This document shows, one piece after another, positions 42,900 through 51,347 of a stretch of DNA of 64,000 bases. Each line of letters begins with the position of its first letter. The first letter of the stretch is position 1. The translations under genes were made by a program, and so were the position numbers. Location of the stretch: assembly GCF_016055025.1 (NCBI RefSeq), contig NZ_JAECVW010000002.1. One strand, given 5' to 3'. The stretch comes from Thermoactinomyces intermedius (GTDB lineage: Bacteria; Bacillota; Bacilli; Thermoactinomycetales; Thermoactinomycetaceae). The notes below the pieces were generated by a model, which saw only the letters and a list, made by a program, of their open reading frames with translations, was not told the origin of the DNA and did no database searches.

Positions 42900-45053
42900 T
42901 CAGGCTTTATCCAAAAGCCCGGCGGTGGAAGCAGGCTCCTTCTCTTTCTCTTCCATTTTTTTGGACGCTTTGTCTTTTTCAAATAATGCAATCATGCCCG
43001 GCAACAGCATGCCCCGGATCAAAAAAGTGTCCAACAAAATGCCCACAGCCACAATGAAACCAAAGACAAACAGAAGCTGTATCGGCTGGGTCATCAATAC
43101 CGCAAAGGTTGCGGCCAAAATGACTCCGGCGGAGGAAATGACCCCTCCCGTGCTGGCCACGGCATTTTCGACCGCTTGCTTGACCGGGTGTTTTTTCCGC
43201 TCTTCCTGGAACCTGGACATCAGCATGATGTTATAGTCGATGCCCAGTGCCACCAGGAACACAAACGAATACAACGGAACCCGGTTGCTGATGGAATCAA
43301 TGCCGAAGAACCACTTGGTCAACAGCATTCCCAGCCCCAACGCGGCCAAAAACGATATCAAAATGGTTCCCATCATGTATACCGGCATTTTAAAAGACCG
43401 GGTCAAAACAATCAGGAGCAAGAAAATCAAAATGGTTTCCAACAGGACAATGAGCCACGTGTCCCGGTTATTGATGATACGGTCATCCACTTTGTTGGCG
43501 GTTTCCCCGGCAAAGTACAAGTTGCCTTTCAATCCGCTCTCTTTTAAAATCTGCCCCGAATGGTTGACCATTTGTTCCATGGCATCCATGGTTTTCACCG
43601 CATAGGGATTTTCGTCAAAAGTCAGCTGAAAACGGACCACTTTTCCGGATTCGTCCGTTCCATTGGGGCGCACCTGGCTGACGAGCGGCTGTTTTTCCAA
43701 CGTCTGTTGCAAGGAATCCATCTGCGTTTTGGTAACCTTCTCCTCCGCTTCCAACAAAACGGTGGTCGGTGCCAAATCCCCTTTGGCAAACTTTTGCTCC
43801 AGCACTTCATACCCTTGGCGCGAAGGCATATCTTCCGGGAACGATTTCATCGTGTCAAACTCATAGTTCAAGTTCGTCAAATAGCTTGCCGACAAAAGGA
43901 GAAAAATCCCGATGGCCGCCACAAAAACCCCCGGTTTCTTGACGACCGTATGCCCGATCCGGCTCCAAACGGCGTTGTTTTTGATATTTGCTTCCCCGAC
44001 CCGGGGCACTTTGGGCCAAAATGCCTTTCTTCCGAAAGCCGCAAACAAAGCAGGAATCAAGGTCACGGATGCCAGCATGACCACCGCCATCGCCGTGGAA
44101 AAAGTCGGGGCAAAGTTCCGGTAATCCCCAAACTGAGCAAAGAACAAAACAAGCATGGCGGCCAAAACCGTTCCACCCGAGAAGAAGACCGGCATCCCCG
44201 TGCCTCTCATGGCCGATTTCATGGCGGCAAATTTGTCCTCATGCACTTTCAGTTCTTCCCGGAAACGGGAAAAGACGAACAAAGAATAATCCGTGATGGT
44301 TGCAAACAAAAGAATTGACATAATCGAAACCGTCTGATTACTGTATACCAGCCCGGCTTTCCCCATCAACCCCAGAATCTGCATCACAGCCTCATAAACA
44401 AATGCCGCGGCGATCAGCGGAATCAGGGCCAACAATGGAGAACGATAAATCACAATTAAAAGAACAAGGATTAACCCGATTGTTGAGAAAAGAAGCACCA
44501 GATCTGCTCTGGAGAAAAGATCCAGTGTGTCCGCGGCAATTCCGGCCGGACCGGTCACATAAAGCTGAATTTCCGGATGATTCCCGACGGTCTCCAAAAC
44601 CTGATCCCTTACCTCTTTGATCTCTTTCGTTTCCAGCGATTCATCAAACATGTAAGGAAGGACGGCGGTTGTCTTGTCATCCGAGAAAAATCCCATCATT
44701 GCCTGGGGAGGCAGGTTTTGCAGGGGAACGGCGGATTTCAGCCCCTTCAGATCTGCTCCCTCAATTTTCTTCAACAACTCCAAAAGCGTTTCGGCTTTCA
44801 ATTCACCGTGTTTGGACTGAAAAACAAAAATGGCGGGTGTTCCGTCCTGACGAAAGTACTGATCCAGTTTCTTTTGGGCAATGACCGATTGGGCTTCACC
44901 CGGGAGAGAGTCCACTTGGCTCACTTCATAATCTTTTGCCCCCGGAGCAAAAAGGGCGAGCAGAACCACGGCAATCAGCCATACGGCCAACGTGATCCAA
45001 ACTCCCTTCTTCGTAGTCACACGATCCGTCACTGCTTGCAGAACCTTGTGCAT
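42900..45053 (-). CDS. MMPL family RND-type transporter
   Basis: 717 aa, the short YdfJ-like class. One helix near the N-terminus, an outer domain (about 35-175), six helices, a second outer domain (about 390-520), and six helices in the C-terminal half, about twelve in all. ATITDYSLFVFSRFREEL and VALGIDYNIMLMSRFQEERK are the paired proton-relay segments. Such proteins export lipids or toxic compounds; the substrate here is unknown. Its promoter carries two operators, and a TetR gene lies directly upstream. Confidence 0.9.
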   Translation of the reverse strand: MHKVLQAVTDRVTTKKGVWITLAVWLIAVVLLALFAPGAKDYEVSQVDSLPGEAQSVIAQKKLDQYFRQDGTPAIFVFQSKHGELKAETLLELLKKIEGADLKGLKSAVPLQNLPPQAMMGFFSDDKTTAVLPYMFDESLETKEIKEVRDQVLETVGNHPEIQLYVTGPAGIAADTLDLFSRADLVLLFSTIGLILVLLIVIYRSPLLALIPLIAAAFVYEAVMQILGLMGKAGLVYSNQTVSIMSILLFATITDYSLFVFSRFREELKVHEDKFAAMKSAMRGTGMPVFFSGGTVLAAMLVLFFAQFGDYRNFAPTFSTAMAVVMLASVTLIPALFAAFGRKAFWPKVPRVGEANIKNNAVWSRIGHTVVKKPGVFVAAIGIFLLLSASYLTNLNYEFDTMKSFPEDMPSRQGYEVLEQKFAKGDLAPTTVLLEAEEKVTKTQMDSLQQTLEKQPLVSQVRPNGTDESGKVVRFQLTFDENPYAVKTMDAMEQMVNHSGQILKESGLKGNLYFAGETANKVDDRIINNRDTWLIVLLETILIFLLLIVLTRSFKMPVYMMGTILISFLAALGLGMLLTKWFFGIDSISNRVPLYSFVFLVALGIDYNIMLMSRFQEERKKHPVKQAVENAVASTGGVISSAGVILAATFAVLMTQPIQLLFVFGFIVAVGILLDTFLIRGMLLPGMIALFEKDKASKKMEEKEKEPASTAGLLDKA

Positions 45054-45112
45054 CGCTTATCTGATTTCCCCTTTCCACGAAAAGTAACAACACTGTCACT
45101 TTGAATTTAAAT

Positions 45113-45161
45113 TGACACAAGTGTCACTTAAGATCATAAACATTGGTGACACTTGTGTCAA
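45113..45161 (-). promoter_or_regulatory. Promoter of the MMPL gene with two palindromic TetR-type operators
   Basis: TTGACA (45156-45161) and TATGAT (45133-45138) are 17 bases apart on the minus strand. TGACACTTGTGTCA (45147-45160) overlaps the -35 and TGACACAAGTGTCA (45113-45126) lies just past the -10; both are perfect palindromes, 34 bases centre to centre. Confidence 0.85.
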
Positions 45162-45186
45162 TCAAAAAACAATATACGAATTCTTC

Positions 45187-45753
45187 TCAACGTTTAACCA
45201 TTCCATAAAAGATGATTTCCTTGATGCTCTTGACCCATTGATCCCATGGAACTTCACTGCGTGGAATGGCCACAGAGTTAAAAATAAATCCCAAGATCAG
45301 TTCATCCGGAATTTCCTCTTTCAATACCTGTTCTTTGCGCCCCAATTGGATTAATTGTTGCAAGCGGTCATAAATCATTAAATGGAGTCGGCTTAATTCT
45401 TCTTTTTTCTCTTTGACCTTGTTCGTACTTGCTGAAATTTGCTGTCCGATCTCCATAAGTTGATCAATATTTTCGTTTTCAAATAAAAGGTGCAACAGAA
45501 ATTCAAACTGGGCGAAAAAACCTTGCCTGCTTTCCATTTCATTCAGTTTCATAAGAAACCGATTCATTTCATCAATCATATAAGCCATAATTAATTCATC
45601 TTTATTCTCATAATATTTGTAAATGGTCCCGCGTGATACATTCAAACATTCTGCCAACCGGCTGAGGGTAAAAGCGTCATAACCTTTACATTGAAGAATT
45701 TGTTTGGTTTCACGAAACAATTCATCTGTTGAAAACTTGCGTTCCCGAGCCAC
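45187..45753 (-). CDS. TetR/AcrR family repressor
   Basis: 188 aa. N-terminal HTH: FTLSRLAECLNVSRGTIYKY (about residues 24-43) after the typical ELFRETKQILQCKGYDA helix. The rest is an all-helical ligand domain. It probably represses the MMPL gene through the palindromes between them. GTG 45753 has GGAGG upstream. Both genes read the same way, so part of MMPL transcription may come from here too. Confidence 0.92.
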   Translation of the reverse strand: MARERKFSTDELFRETKQILQCKGYDAFTLSRLAECLNVSRGTIYKYYENKDELIMAYMIDEMNRFLMKLNEMESRQGFFAQFEFLLHLLFENENIDQLMEIGQQISASTNKVKEKKEELSRLHLMIYDRLQQLIQLGRKEQVLKEEIPDELILGFIFNSVAIPRSEVPWDQWVKSIKEIIFYGMVKR

Positions 45754-45902
45754 CCTGTCGCCTCCAATCCATTTTCAATGTCTGATGCAACCATTTATTT
45801 TAACATGATTTCGGCCCTTCTCCGTTTTTTCTTTTTCATTCACTGTTTTGGGCGTTTATACATAATGTGGAAAAAAAGCAATTGCGGAGGAGAATGGAGC
45901 TT

Positions 45903-46844
45903 ATGTCACTTCCAAATCTGAATTGGTTCAGCCATTGGCACAGGCAATCGCTCATCCCCTTGTTTCAATATTACCGCACCCGGCTGGAGGAGCAATTGCA
46001 AGCCACTGCCGACCCCCACAAGAAACAAGCGGGACGGAAGTTGTGGAAGCAAATCTGCAATTTGGAAAAGCAAGTACCTTTTAAAGACCCTTATACCCTT
46101 TACCAAACTTTACAGCAACTCATCGCACGATTCCAAAACCTTTCCACGCCCATCACAATTTCTTTTGCTGAAGAAACACCGAAACCGCCGGAATCCCCCA
46201 AACCATTGCAAGAGCCCCGCGTTCCCGTCGGACAACATCAACTGCCTCCGCTTCCCTATCCCTATGATGCGCTGGAACCGTATATTGATGCGGAAACCAT
46301 GCAACTGCATCACGACAAACATCATCAAAGCTATGTGGACGGACTGAACCGGGCTGAAAAAATGATCCAAACCGCCCGTCTGGAAGGGGATTTTACTTTG
46401 TTGAAGCATTGGGAACGGGAAGCCGCCTTCCACGGTGCCGGCCACTATTTGCACACCATCTTTTGGGAAATCATGAATCCGGAAGGAGGCGGGGAACCGT
46501 CCGGCTCTCTCCGAAACCAAATCAATACGGATTTTGGCAGCTTCGAACGGTTTCAGGAACACTTCTCCCGCGCGGCGGAACAGGTGGAAGGAAGCGGTTG
46601 GGCCATTTTGGTCTGGAGCCCGAGGGCCCATCGCCTGGAAATTTTGCAAGCGGAAAAACACCAAAACCTTTCCCAGCAAGATGTGATTCCTTTGCTGCCC
46701 CTGGATGTTTGGGAACACGCTTATTATTTGAAATATAAAAATAATCGCAAAGCATACATCGACAACTGGTGGAATGTGGTTTATTGGCCGGAAGTAAAAA
46801 AACGTTTTTCAACCGTCAGGAAAGTGACCTGGTCCCCTGCTTAA
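45903..46844 (+). CDS. sodF: Superoxide dismutase (Fe/Mn) with N-terminal extension
   Basis: 313 aa. An N-terminal helical region of about 110 residues precedes a complete SOD domain: LPPLPYPYDALEPYIDAETM, LHHDKHHQSYVDGLN, AAFHGAGHYLHTIFWE, and DVWEHAYYLKYKNNRKAYID. Metal residues are the His in LHHDKHH, the His in HGAGHYLH, Asp and His in DVWEHAY. The two-part form resembles SodF of bacilli. The start is uncertain: ATG 45903 is about 12 bases from GGAGG, while ATG 45894 and GTG 45867 are less well placed. Confidence 0.9.
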   Translation: MSLPNLNWFSHWHRQSLIPLFQYYRTRLEEQLQATADPHKKQAGRKLWKQICNLEKQVPFKDPYTLYQTLQQLIARFQNLSTPITISFAEETPKPPESPKPLQEPRVPVGQHQLPPLPYPYDALEPYIDAETMQLHHDKHHQSYVDGLNRAEKMIQTARLEGDFTLLKHWEREAAFHGAGHYLHTIFWEIMNPEGGGEPSGSLRNQINTDFGSFERFQEHFSRAAEQVEGSGWAILVWSPRAHRLEILQAEKHQNLSQQDVIPLLPLDVWEHAYYLKYKNNRKAYIDNWWNVVYWPEVKKRFSTVRKVTWSPA

Positions 46845-46862
46845 AAAAGGAGGCAATGACTG

Positions 46863-47102
46863 ATGGGCAAAAAAAGAATACATTCGACAAACCGGCAGGA
46901 ACAACGTCCTGCCAAACCCAAATACACTTCCCGTGCAAACCTTTTTCATCAACAAGTGGTGGCACCGCTGGAAAAAAGATTTCGCCAAGCTTTAAAAGCC
47001 CGCCGATATGAAGAAGCCGAATCCCTTTACCGGGAAATCACCGAAGCGAGAAAAGAACACCGGTTATGGATTGACCGTTCCGAAAAAGTACGAATCCGCT
47101 GA
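46863..47102 (+). CDS. Small basic protein with a UVR-like helical motif
   Basis: Not recognised as a named family. 79 aa, strongly basic. The stretch FRQALKARRYEEAESLYREI resembles the UVR motif that links UvrB to UvrC, also seen in McsA and ClpC-related proteins. AGGAGG lies nine bases before the ATG. It follows the SOD gene by 18 bases and is probably in its operon. Confidence 0.7.
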   Translation: MGKKRIHSTNRQEQRPAKPKYTSRANLFHQQVVAPLEKRFRQALKARRYEEAESLYREITEARKEHRLWIDRSEKVRIR

Positions 47103-47104
47103 TG

Positions 47105-47130
47105 AAAAAACCGCCACGATCCAGTGGCGG
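47105..47130 (-). terminator. Terminator of spo0A
   Basis: CCGCCAC / GTGGCGG stem (47111-47117 with 47124-47130) and six T on the minus strand; it may also stop plus-strand transcription weakly. Confidence 0.85.
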
Positions 47131-47131
47131 C

Positions 47132-47932
47132 TTACCCGACTTTATGTTCAATGCGTAATTTATCGGCAACCATGGCGATAAATTCACTGTTTGTCGGTTT
47201 TGCTTTGGTCACGTTAATCGTATAACCGAACAGCTCCCGGATGGAATCCATGTTCCCACGGCTCCAAGCCACTTCGATCGCATGGCGGATCGCCCGTTCC
47301 ACACGGCTCGGAGTCGTGTTGTATTTTTTGGCAATCCGGGGATACAGCGACTTGGTGATCGCCCCGAGCAACTCCACTTCATTGTAAACCATGGAAATGG
47401 CTTCACGTAAATACAGATACCCCTTGATATGGGCCGGGACACCGATCTCATGAATCACATTGGTGATATTGGCATCCAAATTATTGACTTTTTGTCCGGA
47501 GGACGCTTTTCCCGACGGGGCGGAAGAGCCGGATTTCACCAGTGCCGGCTTGGAAGCAATGCCTTTCATCTGCCGGATCCGGTGGGTCAACACATCCAGA
47601 TCAAACGGCTTTAATATGTAATAGGAAGCTCCCAGTTCCACTGCCCGGTGCGTGATGTTCTCCTGGCCAAATGCCGTGAGCATGATCACTTTCGGATCAA
47701 ACTCCAGATCCATTTGCTGGAGCTGTTCCAATACGCCAAGTCCGTCCAAATGAGGCATGATAATATCCAAGATCAAAACATCGGGAATTTCCTGTTTCAA
47801 CATTTCAATGACTTCGCCCCCGTGGTGGGCCACACCGATCACTTCAATATCTCCCTGTCCGTTCAAATGTTCTTTAAGCAAATCAGCAAATTCCCGATTA
47901 TCATCCGCTAATATCACTCGGATTTTATTCAA
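47132..47932 (-). CDS. spo0A: Sporulation master regulator Spo0A
   Basis: 266 aa. Receiver domain (1-125): acidic pair in VILADDN, phosphorylated Asp in DVLILDIIMPHLDG, Thr/Lys switch in MLTAFGQ and YILKPFD. A variable linker (130-150) leads to the effector domain with YNTTPSRVERAIRHAIEVAW and SIRELFGYTINVTKAKPTN. Phosphorylated Spo0A turns on sporulation genes. TTG 47932 is the start, with GGGAGGG upstream, matching the length of homologs. It is cut off from spoIVB by a 6-kb insert. Confidence 0.97.
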   Translation of the reverse strand: MNKIRVILADDNREFADLLKEHLNGQGDIEVIGVAHHGGEVIEMLKQEIPDVLILDIIMPHLDGLGVLEQLQQMDLEFDPKVIMLTAFGQENITHRAVELGASYYILKPFDLDVLTHRIRQMKGIASKPALVKSGSSAPSGKASSGQKVNNLDANITNVIHEIGVPAHIKGYLYLREAISMVYNEVELLGAITKSLYPRIAKKYNTTPSRVERAIRHAIEVAWSRGNMDSIRELFGYTINVTKAKPTNSEFIAMVADKLRIEHKVG

Positions 47933-47973
47933 TGGAAGACCCTCCCAATCGTCCAAAACAGTTTATTTTTTCC

Positions 47974-48000
47974 ATTCGACAAAGAATCAAAACTTCCTGC
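47974..48000 (-). promoter_or_regulatory. Sigma-H promoter of spo0A with an overlapping 0A box
   Basis: GCAGGAAGT (47992-48000) and GTCGAAT (47974-47980), 11 bases apart, match the sigma-H -35 and -10. TTGTCGAA (47975-47982) is the exact Spo0A binding box and overlaps the -10. This suggests direct autoregulation. Confidence 0.75.
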
Positions 48001-48122
48001 ATTCCGCCTTTTGCTGAGGGCATAATTTTTAAGAAAATAAAAAAATATACAGTTTCATAAAACGAATTCGGTGTAAAACCACGAAAAAGTTGCATATTAA
48101 AATTAGAAAGGAGTGAACCGCT

Positions 48123-48260
48123 TTGAAAAAAACGTCCAACTCCAGCTTGGAACAAAAGAAAAAAGCCGGGAAAACCAAACAGCAAAACAAAACCGAAACC
48201 GAATTTGCCGCCGGCTTTGGAAACAAAAAGCTGGAAGGGCCGGACCGTCCGTCAACTTAA
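48123..48260 (+). CDS. Small basic protein, possible gamma-type spore protein
   Basis: 45 aa, rich in Lys, Gln and Asn: SLEQKKKAGKTKQQN then KTETEFAAGFGNKK. The TEFA string recalls the protease (GPR) cleavage site TEFASE of gamma-type small acid-soluble spore proteins, and KQQN their repeats. The match is short, so the family is uncertain. AAGGAG is nine bases before the TTG, and a terminator follows, so a real gene is likely. It is the first gene of the insert after spo0A. Confidence 0.5.
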   Translation: MKKTSNSSLEQKKKAGKTKQQNKTETEFAAGFGNKKLEGPDRPST

Positions 48261-48272
48261 TTCACTCACCGA

Positions 48273-48304
48273 AAAACTGGGATTTATCTTCCCGGTTTTT
48301 TTTA
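48273..48304 (+). terminator. Terminator of the small spore-type gene
   Basis: AACTGGGA / TCCCGGTT stem with a T8 run. Confidence 0.7.
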
Positions 48305-48477
48305 TTTCCAAACTTATAGATTGAAAAACAAGTATATTCAAATAAATACAATTATTGTTATAAAGATTGATTCATCTTTAAATTTCTTTTAACATATTAT
48401 TTGTCGTTTATTTACTAGATCAATTAATAAATAGTCATAAACATTTATAATCATGTCAATTTTTGCGAGGTGATTGA

Positions 48478-49749
48478 ATGAAAAAGGTCAAAATCAGTCT
48501 GGCATGGCAAATATTTATCGGGCTTATCTTGGGAATCATTGTCGGAGCCGTTTTCTTCGGCAATCCGAATATCGAAAAATACCTGCAACCCGTCGGCGAC
48601 ATTTTCTTGCGCCTTATTAAAATGATCGTCATCCCCATTGTCATTTCCAGCATCATTGTCGGCGTTGCCGGTGTCGGTGACATCAAAAAACTGGGGAAAC
48701 TCGGCGGAAAAACCATTCTTTATTTCGAAATCATCACCACCATCGCCCTGCTGGTTGGTTTGCTCGCCGCCAATGTGTTTCAACCGGGTAAGGGCATTGA
48801 CATGCAATCCATCGAGCAAACCGATATCAGCCAATATCAAGAAACCACGAAAGAAACAGAAGAACACGGGTTCATTGACACCATCGTCCAAATCGTCCCG
48901 GAAAACTTGTTTGCGGACATTGTGGAAGGCGACATGTTGGCCATCATCTTCTTCTCCGTCATGTTTGGCCTCGGGATCGCCGCGATCGGTGAAAAAGGAA
49001 AACCCGTGCTCAAGTTTTTCCAAGGAACCGCCGATGCCATGTTTTATGTCACCAATACCGTCATGAAATTTGCTCCATTTGGCGTCTTTGCCCTGATCGG
49101 GGTCACGGTTTCCAAATTTGGAATCGAATCCTTGATTCCTTTGAGCAAACTGGTGATCTTGGTTTATGCGGCCATGATTTTTTTCATTGTCGTTGTCTTG
49201 GGGCTTACCGCGAAAATCGTCGGGGTCAACATTTTCCATTTGGTCAAGATCCTAAAAGACGAATTGATTCTGGCTTACTCCACTTCCAGCTCGGAAGCCG
49301 TTTTGCCAAAATTGATGGAGAAAATGGAGCGGTTTGGCTGCCCGAAAGCGATCACTTCGTTTGTCATTCCAACCGGTTATTCGTTTAATCTGGATGGTTC
49401 CACGCTGTATCAAGCCATTGCCGCCATTTTCATCGCCCAGATGTATGGCATTGATTTAACCATCACCCAACAGGTCACCCTTTTGCTCACACTCATGATA
49501 ACCTCCAAAGGAATTGCCGGAGTTCCGGGAGTTTCCTTCGTGGTCTTGTTAGCCACCTTGCATGTTGTCGGCATCCCGGCAGAAGGATTGGCATTCATCG
49601 CCGGCGTCGACCGCATTATGGACATGATGCGTACGGTTGTCAACGTCATGGGCAATTCTTTGGCATCGGTCGTCATGTCCAAATGGGAAAAACAATTTAA
49701 CGAACAAAAAGCCAAAGACTATCTGGAAGAAATCAAAAATGCCGCCTGA
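48478..49749 (+). CDS. Dicarboxylate/amino acid:cation symporter (GltT-like)
   Basis: 423 aa of the DAACS family. The re-entrant hairpin serine motif is STSSSEAVLPKLM, the substrate and sodium motif is SFNLDGSTLYQAI, and the second hairpin is SKGIAGVPGVSFVVL. Eight membrane helices plus hairpins. It imports glutamate or aspartate (or C4-dicarboxylates) with sodium or protons; sequence alone does not settle which. It has its own promoter region and terminator in the insert between spo0A and spoIVB. Confidence 0.93.
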   Translation: MKKVKISLAWQIFIGLILGIIVGAVFFGNPNIEKYLQPVGDIFLRLIKMIVIPIVISSIIVGVAGVGDIKKLGKLGGKTILYFEIITTIALLVGLLAANVFQPGKGIDMQSIEQTDISQYQETTKETEEHGFIDTIVQIVPENLFADIVEGDMLAIIFFSVMFGLGIAAIGEKGKPVLKFFQGTADAMFYVTNTVMKFAPFGVFALIGVTVSKFGIESLIPLSKLVILVYAAMIFFIVVVLGLTAKIVGVNIFHLVKILKDELILAYSTSSSEAVLPKLMEKMERFGCPKAITSFVIPTGYSFNLDGSTLYQAIAAIFIAQMYGIDLTITQQVTLLLTLMITSKGIAGVPGVSFVVLLATLHVVGIPAEGLAFIAGVDRIMDMMRTVVNVMGNSLASVVMSKWEKQFNEQKAKDYLEEIKNAA

Positions 49750-49780
49750 GACTGCTGCGTTTCAAACAGCAGTCTTTCTC
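49749..49780 (+). terminator. Terminator of the symporter gene
   Basis: AGACTGCTG / CAGCAGTCT stem (49749-49757 with 49767-49775) then TTTC. Confidence 0.8.
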
Positions 49781-50347
49781 ATTGATTGAAACGACTCATA
49801 ACATAACACCTTCCCCTCCCCCTTGCAATCTCCATCCGACAGCATCTGACCGTAAAAGATGCAATTTAAACTCCATGGAATGAAATTATGAATGACTTTA
49901 TCTGATTTACTCCTTTTTTATAGATTTCCTTCCTGATTTCTTCGCTCATCACTACCCTTCCAAGACAAAATATGCTAATATAAAAAAATATGTTGAAAAA
50001 ATTTGTATTTTTCCCTTAAACCATCCATTTCAAGCGCTTTTAAAAAAGAATTAACAATATAGACAAGATTGCGTTAAATCGAATATTACAAAAACAAGTA
50101 TAATTGGCTATGATTTATGAATTATTTACATAGGTTGTAAACCGTAAACCGGTTTGCAAATAAATCGAAATATTGCTTAAACAGAGTGAACCCCCGGGTT
50201 CATTCTGTCTGTTATGACAGCCATGAAATCACATCCAAAGAAAGGAAGGTGAATCTGTTACGGAAAACAAATCACATACATACTTGCGTCACGGAAGGAA
50301 ACGGTTTAAAACCCAACCTTCTGCTTTTGTTTTCCGTAACCGTGTGT
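49781..50347 (+). other. AT-rich 570-base leader before the unassigned operon
   Basis: No gene seen. AT-rich with several possible -10 sequences (TATAAT near 50098). A near-perfect 13-bp hairpin ACAGAGTGAACCC / GGGTTCATTCTGT lies at 50181-50208, without a T run, about 140 bases before the first plausible start codon. A ribosome-site-like AAAGGAAGG at 50240 has no well-placed start after it. Confidence 0.5.
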
Positions 50348-51328
50348 ATGCGTCACATGCGAAAAAACATGACCCACCGCCTCCTGATGGCAATCATCTG
50401 CATGATGATCGGAATTGTCATTCCATTGTCACCGGCGATTTCCCACGCTGAAGGAAGCGGCATCAACGTTCCTTCGGTCGATGACCACTTTTACAAACCG
50501 AAGGAAGGGCCGAAACCGGAAGAGCAAAAAAAGATCAATGATAAAAACACCAAAGTGGAATCACCGGAGCAAAAGCAACAACCGCAATCCAAAAACGAAA
50601 AGAAAAACGACGGTCCGGATCCTTGGACAGTCACCAAATTTGTGGTCAATGACTTTGCCAAAGAACAAGCAGCTTCCATTGAACCTTATATTTACAATCC
50701 GATTGATGAAATCTCCCCCAAGGGTGCCGTTTACGGCAACATCGTGAAAATCCCGCGGGCAGCCATGGGGAACTTGGTTTTTAAAGATGGGTCCGCCGGG
50801 AAAATCTTTATTGATACTTGGGATGGGATAGAAAAGGGCAAAGAAGTTTGGGATAAATATAAAACCTTGAAAGAAATAAACAATTTAAAACAAAGATTAT
50901 CAACTTATACAACCCTTACACAAAGAGCCGAGATTCAAAGTCAAATCGGAAAACTCAGTTCCGTTTCCAAATTGTCCAAAGGTCTCGGCTGGGTTGGCAT
51001 TGGTGTTGCCGCTATCGATACAGGAAATAATCTGATTGACACCTACAAAAAATGGAAAGCCGGCAAAGGTGCCGAAGCCCGGGATGCAGCCATCAAAGCT
51101 GTGGGAAGTTTCGGTGAAGGCCTGATCTCTGCAGGAGCCTTGATGGGCCCCACCCCTTGGGGAATCGGTTTAGCCGCTGCCGGTACGGTATTATGGGCTG
51201 GAAGTGCCATTTGGACCCATCGGGAAGGCATCAAAAAGATGGCACAAGGAGCCGTTGATTTGGCGAAAAAAGGGGTTAACGCCGTGAAAAATGGTGTAAA
51301 ATCGGCTTGGAACAAACTTTTCGGTTAA
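50348..51328 (+). CDS. Secreted protein with a glycine/alanine-rich pore-like C-terminus, unassigned
   Basis: Not recognised. About 326 aa. Signal peptide MRHMRKNMTHRLLMAIICMM..., cleavage probably after ISHA. A Lys/Pro/Gln-rich spacer (about 35-85) follows, then a middle region with a short coiled segment. The C-terminal 120 residues hold hydrophobic GLGWVGIGVAAIDTG and SFGEGLISAGALMGPTPWGI plus GLAAAGTVLWAGSAI, ending in a basic amphipathic tail AQGAVDLAKKGVNAVKNGV. That layout recalls membrane-inserting toxin domains, which is inference only. The start is unsure; the frame is open to 50186. First of three genes. Confidence 0.6.
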   Translation: MRHMRKNMTHRLLMAIICMMIGIVIPLSPAISHAEGSGINVPSVDDHFYKPKEGPKPEEQKKINDKNTKVESPEQKQQPQSKNEKKNDGPDPWTVTKFVVNDFAKEQAASIEPYIYNPIDEISPKGAVYGNIVKIPRAAMGNLVFKDGSAGKIFIDTWDGIEKGKEVWDKYKTLKEINNLKQRLSTYTTLTQRAEIQSQIGKLSSVSKLSKGLGWVGIGVAAIDTGNNLIDTYKKWKAGKGAEARDAAIKAVGSFGEGLISAGALMGPTPWGIGLAAAGTVLWAGSAIWTHREGIKKMAQGAVDLAKKGVNAVKNGVKSAWNKLFG

Positions 51329-51347
51329 ACAAAGGAGGGCTAAAACA

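Noticed and set aside
48451..49239. 262-codon minus-strand frame opposite the symporter
   Set aside because: Its Asp/Asn/Gly/His-rich composition is what an antisense reading of a membrane protein gives; no ribosome site.
50186..50347. Upstream part of the first frame of the unassigned operon as coding
   Set aside because: It would place a hairpin and 54 unrelated codons ahead of a clear signal peptide, and has no ribosome site.
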